From assembly GCA_004194705.1 (NCBI GenBank), contig SADC01000005.1:62001-126000 (forward strand): a stretch of DNA of 64,000 bases, read 5' to 3'. The position numbers were made by a program, and so were the translations under genes. Positions 46,441 to 55,060 of the stretch are shown here, in pieces (within the stretch, counting starts at the first letter, position 1; the number at the start of each line of letters is the position of its first letter). The DNA comes from Ditylenchus dipsaci. Taxonomy: Eukaryota > Nematoda > Chromadorea > Rhabditida > Anguinidae. The notes under the pieces are model-generated. The model saw nothing but the letters and a program-made list of their open reading frames with translations. It was not told the origin of the DNA and searched no databases.

Positions 46441-46574
46441 ACCGTATTTAACCTTTTTTTGCACAATTTTTTGGCGGTTAGTTATTAATAAGAAGATGTG
46501 TCCAAGATCATTGTTTGCTGAAGAGGTAAGCAGGATCGATAAATATTCACGTGAACAATAAGTCTACAACAACA

Positions 46575-46650
46575 AGTCTACCTTAAAGGGGAGGGGGCAG
46601 ACTTTATATGCACATCGCCTTAGGTCACAGGTTCGACTACCACTGGCTGC
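46575..46650 (-). repeat. empty-site paralog of the E47 target, with tRNA B-box-like string
   Basis: On the minus strand it reads GGTAGTCGAACCTGTGACCT, AAGGCGATGTGCATATAAAG and then the C-rich flank, without interruption. The same order occurs at 47559-47597 and resumes at 48740, but is split by E47. GGTTCGACTACC (46630-46641) resembles a tRNA B-box. Confidence 0.6.
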
Positions 46651-46696
46651 AGACCTTATTTTTTTCTCTTTTTATTTACAAGTTTGGTGTCAAAAT

Positions 46697-46982
46697 TAGT
46701 GCTGTGCCCTAGCCTTCGAGCGAGATTTCGAGACGAGATTTTGATCTCAATTTAGACCGAGCGAGCGAGATTTTCGAGACGAGATCTCGCTCGGGCACAG
46801 CACTACTGGATTTCTGGCAAAGCTTACTAACTATTAGCGAGACCTTCGAGATTTTAAAAATTTCGAGACCGAGATCGAGACTTTTGAAAATTTTCGAGCG
46901 AGATTTCGAGACGAGATTTTGATCTCAATTTAGACGAGCGAGCGAGATTTTCGAGACGAGATCTCGCTCGGGCACAGCACTA
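46697..46982. mobile_element. hAT-like tandem-duplicated MITE
   Basis: Left TAGTGCTGTGCCC, right GGGCACAGCACTA, with flanks GTCAAAAT / GTCAACAT (7 of 8 match). The block with GAGCGAGATTTCGAGACGAG and GATTTTGATCTCAATTTAGA is present twice in direct order, and a second internal end lies at 46802. Confidence 0.65.
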
Positions 46983-47597
46983 GTCAACATCCTCTACATC
47001 TCATCCTCGTCTAACATCCTCATCTTTCATTTGAGCTATCATACAGATAAAAGTTTGTATAAAGCAAGAGCTAAAATTAAAAAAAACATTAAACCGTGTC
47101 CAATTCGATGAAATCCTCAATAGGATGATCAACCAAGCAATTAATTGCGACCATTTTCAGCTTCACTGTCAGCAAATGCTGTAATTGGGAGATTTAATTC
47201 ACATGACTGGCTGGTATTGAATTAGACATCAGTAAACGTTTTTAAAAAATTTAGCTCTAACAAAATATTACCTTCTAACTTTGTATGATAGCTCAAATGA
47301 AATCTCATGATCTTGGCTTTATTACTGTGTATGAAACGTGTGACTTGTCGAAAAAATGCAGAAATATCAATCAAAGCAGTAGAAGAAAACCCTTAAAACC
47401 ATCAATTATCGGAGCTCTAGCCTATTTTTTAGCCTACGAATAAGCTACACTAGGTGTGAAACCCTGCGTGATGGTCTTGTCGGATAGTCAAAAGCCCGAG
47501 GATGATTTTTACACGAAGTTGTTAATAAAGAAAATTTCATACATGGTGTGCAGCCGCTGGTAGTCGAACCTGTGACCTACGTGATGCGTATATAAAG

Positions 47598-48739
47598 GGT
47601 TATGCGTAAAGTGTGCGCCGTAATCTGTGCGCCAGTAATGTGTGCGCCAGTAAAGTGTGCGCCAGTAATGTGTGCGCCAGTAATGTGTGCGCCAGCAATC
47701 TGTGCGCCGTAATCTCTTGCGCCAGTAATGTGTGCGCCAGCAATCTGTGCGCCGTAATCTCTGCGCCAGTAATGTGTGCGCCAGAATAGGTATTATCATG
47801 ATACCTTCACAAAATGGTATCTTGAATACGATTTGATCAATCGAATAACTGTTTTTGTTTCACCCTTAAATTGATCCGCGACAAATTGATCCTGTGGTAA
47901 ATTGATCCTCCAATTTTTTTAATGTTACAGGTTCGGATCCCGATGGTGGCAAACGTCTTTTCTTGGCTTAAATACTTTTTAGAGGACTATGAAGTCTCAG
48001 GCAGTGCTGGCATTTCAAAATTTCCGGCTCCGGATCTGGCTCCCGGCTCCGTCGATACAAACTTCCCTTTCCGGATCTGGCTCCCGGCTCCGGGAGGCAA
48101 AATTTTCCGCTCCGGATCTGGCTCACGGCTCCTTCGTGGTGAATTTTTCGCTCCGGATCTGGCTCCGGTTCGGAGCCGGAGCAAAGCGGATTGCCAGCAC
48201 TGGTCTCAGGGTGGGTATGAAAACCAGCTGGTACCTTCCCTAAACAGCAATCCACATCCCGAATCCAGCACATCTATATATGTTCCCCCATCCCTTGCAA
48301 TGTGGAGTGTGCTTTTATTGCTTCAACCCCTTGGCCGGACACAATAACATGTAGGACCACTAGAGACTGATCAAGAACATTGAGGGTGGACCTAGATCCA
48401 TGAGGGCAGATCAGGGCCTTAAAGGTGGACTTGGGTCATTCAAAGTAGATCCTAACTAGTAAAACTGGATTAACACCATAGTACATGGACCACCTGAGGA
48501 TATACGTGTTGGGGAGATATATACATAACCCCAATGTATTACCCCTCAAGTTATTATCGATAATCATCTACCTGGACATGGATACCTGTTAGGAACGTAT
48601 TCAGGATACCATTTTGTGAAGGTATCATGATCATACCTATTCTGGCGCACACATTACTGGCGCACACATTACTGGCGCACACTTTACTGGCGCACACATT
48701 ACTGGCGCACAGATTACGGCGCACACTTTACGCATAACC
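47598..48739. mobile_element. tandem-TIR element E47 (Mutator-like type)
   Basis: Ends GGTTATGCGTAAAGTGTGCG and CGCACACTTTACGCATAACC, with ATATAAAG duplicated exactly (47590-47597, 48740-48747). Left arm about eleven 15-bp units of GTGTGCGCCAGTAAT; right arm about six inverted units (48650-48725). Hosts a younger hAT MITE at 48002-48202. Confidence 0.88.
48002..48202. mobile_element. hAT MITE nested in E47
   Basis: CAGTGCTGGCATTTC on the left and TTGCCAGCACTG on the right. GTCTCAGG duplicated exactly (47994-48001, 48203-48210). The interior is four direct TCCGGATCTGGCTCCCGGCT units. CAGTGCTGGC ends with 8-bp duplication are classic hAT. Confidence 0.88.
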
Positions 48740-48884
48740 ATATAAAGTTCCCCCTCCCTTCAATTTGGCTGCCCTGGACAAACAATTGGCCTGAAAACTC
48801 TGCCCAAAAATCATAAAAAATTTGAAAATAGGATAAAAACTTTCATTGTTAGAGTGGTAAATTACTTCAAATTTATGATCGAAA

Positions 48885-48971
48885 AATAAGCGCCCCCCTT
48901 CTAATTGCCGCCCCCCCTAGAGGTCGATCGGAAAATAAGCGCCCCGGGCGGCAATTAGAGGATATACGGTA
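48885..48971. repeat. short CCGTAT-family remnant
   Basis: AAGCGCCCCCCTTCTAATTG then GCCGCCCC and, inverted, GGGCGGCAATTAGAGGATAT ACGGTA. Confidence 0.5.
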
Positions 48972-49284
48972 ACTACCTTTCGAAACAACAAGTTTAGGCT
49001 TAGCCCTTAAGCTTGGGGTAGACCAGCGTACGGAAGTTGTGACTAATAACTGCGTTGCGCACTTTTTTCTGGGTCTGGGACATAAATTTGGGTACTTTTT
49101 ACCTACGTAAATAAAGTGAAAATCCTTGGGTGGGGAGAAGCGGAGGGGGGGTAAGTATTCGCTACTAGGGTCGAATTTGCTTAAATGTTTGGCAGATTGT
49201 CTCGGATAGCCTAACAATGTGTTGAAAATAACATCACAAAAAAAATTCGCTCGGAGAATTTTTCGTTAGACTGATCCCAGACAA

Positions 49285-49400
49285 AATAATTTTGCTCCTG
49301 CTCTTGGCTCCTAGCTTGAAAATTTTCGCTCCTGCTCTTGCTCTTGCTCGGAGCGGAAAATCTCGTAGCCAAGAGCGGAGAATCGCCCAGCGCTGCTCAC
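49285..49400. repeat. CTCCTGCTCTTGGCTCC repeat with hAT-like right end
   Basis: TTGCTCCTGCTCTTGGCTCC ... GAGCGGAGAATCGCCCAGCG then CTG. The same composition as 46193-46330. Confidence 0.45.
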
Positions 49401-50576
49401 AACGCGACCTAGAGCGCCTGTTTTCAACTCTTCCTGGAGAGTTCGGTCTCATTTCGAAGAAAACATTGAACAAAATGTTTGTGAAATCATTGATAGACAC
49501 AGTGTGTCACGGTGGTCAGGCGCCGTCTTTCAGCGTGGAGGACGGACCTTCGCCAGCGCTGACCTCTTTTTAAAAATGGCCTAAGCTCCGGCGCCAAGCT
49601 ATAAAATTAAACAATTTTGGCTCCGCGCAAACCGGAATTAGCTCTCTGATTTATGTATTGAGTCCATCCATTACCAGTTTGATTTTGCATCTTAATCAAA
49701 ATAAAAATTTCGTTTCCTCAGTGTCCTTTGCACCTGCAACCCTCTAATTAGTGGGTTCTGCTGCGATAGGAGTGAAAAGAGGTGTTGTGCGAAAGACTAT
49801 CGAATGGGTTTTACCATTGATTTAATCCTAGTTTCCCATCATAATTCTTGTTCTCATTTGCCTCCTGTAGGTAGAGAGTGGAAGTCAATGTTGTGCTGTT
49901 GTAGTCATTCCCCTGAATATCTGCCTATAAAAGTGGTAAGAGAACACACAACATTTTTTCTTAAATTTAGTAACCCAACTTTTGTTCTGAAAACAGTGGT
50001 AATAAAAGAACGTAAGATGAGCAATAGAGCATGTACTAGTGCAAGGCAATTGACTATGGTCTACTTTATTTTAGTTCTGTATAAAGTGTTTAGCATTATT
50101 TGCTGAATGGTCAAGAGCAGTGATGGTACGCAGGCAATGTTCGCCCCAGCACCGCCCCACACCCAAGCTTGTCAGAATAGTCCTAGATTATTGCCCGGCA
50201 CCACCCCGCGCCCGGAGCTTACGCCCGGGGTCATAGGGTGGTGCCGAAAGTTTTTCCAAGCTGTCATTATGATTCGACGCAATACATAAGTCCAATTATA
50301 CCCAACACCACGCCTTTGCACCGCCACGCGCATCGGAATATTTTCTTCATGCATCGGCCCCGCCCTACGCTCTGAGGCAAACTAGGACACTTCCCGAGTA
50401 CCGCCCCTACGAGGCACATTTTCGGCGTGGCGGACATATCACTGGTCATAAGATACTACTCTAATACACCCTCACTCCTATTCTCTCCAAAAAAAAAGCT
50501 TATTAAAAATAGGTTTATCCATTTCAGAGTAAAGTCACCTACAGGGACTAGCCTTAAAGGAGGGGTAAACTTCATA
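49401..50576. other. no gene seen; one GC-rich stretch
   Basis: 50135-50440 is unusually C-rich (GCACCGCCCCACACCCAAGC, CACCACCCCGCGCCCGGAGC), with no TIR recognised and no credible coding frame. Confidence 0.35.
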
Positions 50577-50940
50577 TACCGTATAATCTCTATTAAAGCC
50601 CTATGAGAGACTATTTTTCGACCCCTAAAAAGAATTTTGAAGGTCAATTTTGAGATATTTGTGTACTGAACCAAAATCTCAAAAGTGGAATCAGGAGAGC
50701 TCGCGCTAAAAACAAAAAGCGAAAACAGATTTGCGTAATGTTTGCTCTGGGCCGTGGTGCGCAAAACAGATAAATTTATCTGAACCGATAATTTTATCTA
50801 TCAGATAAAATTTCATCTGGCAGATAAATTTATCGGTTCAGATAAATTTATCTGTTTTGCGCACCACGCTCTGGGCTAAGATATTAAGTCCGTAGGGTGG
50901 ACTTTAATAGAGAGTGGGAGATTGATAGAAAAAATGCGGC
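50577..50940. mobile_element. CCGTAT-ended MITE split by a palindromic element
   Basis: Left ACCGTATAATCTCTATTAAA GCCC; right GGACTTTAATAGAGAGTGGG ... AAAAAATGCGGC. Interior as in the 29069 copy (GGACTTAATATCTTAGCC...). Interrupted at 50753-50867. Confidence 0.65.
50753..50867. mobile_element. 115-bp near-perfect palindrome with 9-bp target duplication
   Basis: GTGGTGCGCAAAACAGATAA runs inward and is mirrored by TTATCTGTTTTGCGCACCAC. The middle is built from CAGATAAATTTATCTG-like sub-palindromes. GCTCTGGGC flanks both sides (50744-50752, 50868-50876). The 9-bp duplication fits Mutator-type insertion. Confidence 0.85.
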
Positions 50941-51380
50941 ACGCATCCCCCAGTAGCATATATGCTATATGCTACTTTTTCGAAACCGACAAATCGGGAT
51001 CCCGAAATCTTCAATTTCGGAATTCATGATTGCAGGTCAAAATTTTCATACAAAATACAAAAAGTAAAAGAACTAATAGGTAGATAAAGGAATAAAACGT
51101 AGCATGTAGCGTCTAAAATATTCAGCTATGAATTTCCGTCCAAAAGAGGTCAAAAAGCTTTTTGGAAAGTAAAATACCGAGATCCGATGCACTGCTTTAT
51201 ATATTTTTAGTAATCAATTGAACATCGATTATAAATTAAAATGACTTTGCTGCTTAAGAGAATGTTTCCTGTTCTAATAACATTGTTGTAACACTAAATA
51301 ACCGTTCAATTGTACTAGCTGTACTAGCGTTCATTTTTCATTTATTTTAAAAACAGTGTTTAAACGTTTCTAAGTAATTT

Positions 51381-52318
51381 TGGCGCTACTGGCTTATACC
51401 CCCCCAAAAACAGCTACTTTCTTATACCCCCCCAATCTCGGACCTACTGGCTTATACCCCCCCAAAAATCAAGATTTTTGGGAGTGGTCAAATTATATTT
51501 TTAAGCAATAATTTCGCCATAAAAGGTCTAGAAAAGCAATTAAAATAGGTTCAAGGGCTGTATTGGAGGGGAAGGGACAAAACAGGGCCACTTCTATAGT
51601 GCCTTTAAGTACCAAAGAGTATTAATTCTCTTAGCGTTGAAGTCACTTTCAAACCCAGCCACTTGTGGTGCACGTAAAGTATAAGCACTCGAAATGATCG
51701 GATCGATTAGCCGGTGGATCTCGATGGTTGTCGTGTAAATTTTGGACGGCTGAGCCTCTGGCTCGTAGCCCAGGCCTGAAGAGAGGGGAACCCTTTCGGT
51801 CGTAAAATCAAAGATGTTGAACATAGTTTTGAATACCGGGCCTACCGCATAAATAACTCTGGTATGCATGTTTTTCATGCATCCAGAGTCGCTTTCGAGT
51901 GATTTGTATCTAAGGTATGTGGGTGTGCGCATCTCAACTCCAAGCCCCCAAGCCCCTGCGCCCCGAAGGGGCGCAGGGGGCTTGAGAGTTAGAGATGCGC
52001 GCACGCACTTACCTTAGACATGATTCCGAGAAGTACACTTGATCATAAAATGCATATAGAGTCATTTTTGCCACGGCCGAGTTGAAAAACATGGTAAAGC
52101 TAAAAAAAAGTGGCCCCTGTATTATTCCTTCCCTCCAATACAGCCCATAATCCCTTTTAAACTGCTTTTTTGGTCCCTTTATGGCAAATTATTGCATAAA
52201 AATGGTTTTTAGACACTCCCAAAAAAGTCGGTTTTTGGGGGGGTATATGACAGTAGTCCGATTTTTGGGGGGGGGTATAAGAAAGTAGCTTTTTGGGGGG
52301 GTATAAGCCAGTAGCGTC
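51381..52318. mobile_element. tandem-TIR element E51 with CTACTGGCTTATACCCCCC units
   Basis: Left arm: three units of CTACTGGCTTATACCCCCCC or close variants (51385-51463). Right arm: three inverted units (52233-52312). Flanking sequence continues in an uninterrupted paralog at 19450-19510. The duplication is short (AATTTT-like) and not exact. It hosts a hairpin-family element at 51553-52149. A lone right end of the same type is at 60738-60770. Confidence 0.75.
51553..52149. mobile_element. full hairpin-family element (H7) nested in E51
   Basis: Ends GGGCTGTATTGGAGGGGAAG and CCTTCCCTCCAATACAGCCC. Core at 51880-52060: ATGCATCCAGAGTCGCTTTC, CTAAGGTATGTGGGTGTGCG, CCCCTGCGCCCCGAAGGGGC, ACTTACCTTAGACATG. 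The right end is the intact version of the sequence that E2 interrupts at 5749-6687. Confidence 0.8.
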
Positions 52319-52489
52319 AATTTTTATATGCTTAAAAAGCTATTTTCTCACATTTTTTCACACAAAAATGGATTTTTTGGAAAAAAAAGTTTTGACCGAA
52401 ATTCGACTTGCTGCCTTGGGGGACCAAGCTAAACCATCCTAAGAGGTACCCAGACACCCAAAAAGATGGGATTTGAACATAGTTTTGAA

Positions 52490-52720
52490 TACTGGGGCCT
52501 ACTGCATGAATAACTCTGCTATGCATACATTTTTATGCATCCACAGTCACTTTCGAGTGATTTGTGTCTAAGGTATGTGGGTGTGCGCATCTCAACTCCA
52601 AGCCCCTGCGCCCCTGCGCCCCCAAAGGGGGCGCAGGGGGCTTGAGAGTTAGAGATGCGCGCACTCACTTACCTAGACATGATTCCGAGCAAGACTCTTG
52701 ATCATAAAATGAATATGGAG
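52490..52720. repeat. hairpin-family copy (H8)
   Basis: ATGCATCCACAGTCACTTTC, GTCTAAGGTATGTGGGTGTG, CCCCTGCGCCCCCAAAGGGG and ACTTACCTAGACATGATTCC. Only 340 bp from H7 and in the same orientation. Confidence 0.75.
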
Positions 52721-53484
52721 GCTAACCCTAGACTCACTTACCTTAACTTATACAATATTGGTCTTTTCTCAGCCAAAAAGTCGTTTTCGACTGAAAAATC
52801 AAATAAGCTAGTAACAGTGTTTTTTCGGTTACCTTTTTTCACAGACCTCTCAAGATTTCATTAACATAATTTCCGCAGGATGAGAAAAATTTTAGGGGTT
52901 CTTGAAAGATCAGAGAAATTTTGAAATGAAAGTTCATATTTTCATATTTGTTCAAAATATTTAAGAAATACGATAAAAAATACGAGTTGATCCATAATCT
53001 CATTTGTTGTGGAGACAGCAGGTGTCAACCAGGTCGTTTGGCAGGAGTCCTGCGCACACAACATTCATTCATTCATTCGCATTCAACTCAATTAAATAAA
53101 TCTGTCGGAAGAAGTCTTTTTTGCATGTTGGTTGTTGTACTCTTGCTAAAAATTACATTTTTTTAATTTTTTGGCGCTAGTAGCGAATACCCTTTCGCAA
53201 ATCTGAACTTTCAAAAATCGCTGTAATTACCCTTTGGAACAACAAATTTAGGCTTAGCCCTTAGGCTCAGGGACAGGCCAGCGTAAGTTTTAGATGGAAA
53301 TTTTTTATGGCGTGGAGGTGGTACGGGTGGTAGGGATTTTTCCTTTAATATTTTTATTATAAACTTTCTAAATATGTCTTTTCGCCACCTAGAAATGTCT
53401 TTTCTGGCCTAATAACTATCGGGGAAAATTAAATAAGTAGTCAAAACATACTTTTGGAAGCACTTGCTAACAGGAATTACTATC

Positions 53485-53770
53485 GTCCTTTCCGAGAAAA
53501 TACGCCAGTTTCACCATCTAGACCTGCAAGTCTCGATATAATGTAACTTTTTTCAAATTTAGGTGTACCGTATTTATTCTACTAGAACACCATGGTGCTC
53601 TATTTTTCGACCACCCTTGGATAGTGGTGCTTTAATAGAGACTGGTGCTCTATTTTACGACCCCTTGGGGTTGGTGCTCTATAGAATAAATATGCTATAT
53701 TACATTGAGAGGTGCGGGTATAGATAGCGAAACTGACGTATTTTCAGAAACGACCGGCAAAATCCTAGAA
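53485..53770. repeat. MITE split by a CCGTATTTATTCTACTAGAAC element
   Basis: Outer arms GAGAAAATACGCCAGTTTC ... ATATAATGTAAC and ATTACATTGAGAGGTG ... GAAACTGACGTATTTTC. The inner element, about 53568-53695, has ACCGTATTTATTCTACTAGA and CTCTATAGAATAAATATG. Confidence 0.65.
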
Positions 53771-54215
53771 GCTGACTGGAATAACAACTCAGGTACGATC
53801 AGCGTTAAGCTTCCTTCTTCCACTAATTGCTGGTTTTGACCCTAGCTGTAGAGGGTTATACAGCACACACTCTTTTTTACCATACTATTTTACTCTAAAT
53901 TTTTGCGTCTCTCTGGGCACTCTGGGGCGCACGTCTCTAAGGAAATATGGTATGTGGAAGCACCCATTCTTTAAATTTTTGGATACGTCACATCCGAAAC
54001 ACATATTTCAAGAACTGCGTAAGGATATTTTGACCACATATAATTATGTGGAACGAGACTTCAAAATTGTTTCCAGCTATCATTTTGACTTATCCAAAAT
54101 ATAAATTTGATACATTTTTTGTTATAGTTGAAAGACAAGGGTCAAGGTTGAGCTTTCCCTCTTTTTTATTTTTGAAAAATAACAATGCAGTTTAATTTTA
54201 TAATCTATATTTTAG

Positions 54216-54350
54216 ATTTCTTTATTTGTACTAAATTCTGAATCACCAATGACTGCTATTCTCACCTCCTCGCTTGCCCAGCACCAAAATCAGCCACTGT
54301 TCAGCAGCCTGCCCTCTACAAATTCTTTCGAAAACTTCGAGTGGGGCTAA
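54216..54350 (+). CDS. isolated terminal-exon-like segment
   Basis: After TATATTTTAG an open frame of 44 codons reads ISLFVLNSESPMTAILTSSL through QHQNQPLFSSLPSTNSFENF to EWG-stop. The other frames close at once. Polar composition fits a protein C-terminus. CTAAAG|GTAAGT follows seven bases after the stop, and an acceptor with another short open segment (54699-54757, reading DDMWEGEESSGSPNNSESL-stop when joined to a G) lies 340 bp on. The upstream exon is unknown and the product is not recognised. Coding status unproven. Confidence 0.35.
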   Translation: MSLFVLNSESPMTAILTSSLAQHQNQPLFSSLPSTNSFENFEWG

Positions 54351-54903
54351 ACTAAAGGTAAGTTCAACTATTTTTCACTCTTTTCCAATACAATCATTTT
54401 TTGGTCGATAAAACAAAAATTAATAAATTTTTAATAAAACTCTATATTTGACTATTGCAAGCAAGAGAGAGAGGGAGTATAATCGTGACTAATTACAGCT
54501 GCTGGCGAGCAGGGGCAAGAACACATTAGCCGATTATTTTTTTAAATATATGCTTGCTCCACTGCCGTTTTTTAACAAAATAAATAAGAAAAAGAGATAG
54601 TGCACATTGGAAACACTTTACGGGGAAGTAAGTAAGGCAGTTTCATACCGACAGCCACCTTTTAATATGTTTATTTGTTATATCTGTTAAATTTTTAGAC
54701 GACATGTGGGAAGGCGAGGAAAGTTCTGGAAGTCCAAACAATTCAGAGTCTCTCTGATAAGTTTCGGAGATATAGTTTTCAAAAAATTGATTTTATGGAA
54801 TTAAAAGACGTTTTTCTAATTTTGCGGAAGTCAACAAGGAATTTGGTTACCTCAAAATTTCGGATTTTTTTTCGTGTTTTTTTTTTGTTTTTCAGTGTTT
54901 TAA

Positions 54904-55055
54904 GGGACGCCACCGACTCGCCAACGCTATAACTCGCCAACGCAAAATACATTCCGTTAGCTGGTTATATTGTTGGCGAGTTCCCGCTTTGGCTAGATTC
55001 ACCGTTGGCGAGATTTGGCGAGTTTTTTGTTGCGAGTCGTTTCGCGTCGTTTTAA
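54904..55055. repeat. short element with ACTCGCCAACG / CGTTGGCGAG units
   Basis: CACCGACTCGCCAACGCTAT, ACTCGCCAACGC, then inverted TTGGCGAGTTCCCGC, CCGTTGGCGAGATTTGGCGA. Ends GGGACGCCACC / TTTCGCGTCG are imperfect. A small tandem-TIR relative. Confidence 0.5.
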
Positions 55056-55060
55056 ACAAC

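Noticed and set aside
47968..48347. Pro-rich open frames on both strands
   Set aside because: They run through the four GC-rich units of the nested hAT MITE and end outside it at random stops.
49804..50106. 100-codon open frame as a gene
   Set aside because: No recognisable motif, no intron structure; open by chance in AT-rich DNA.
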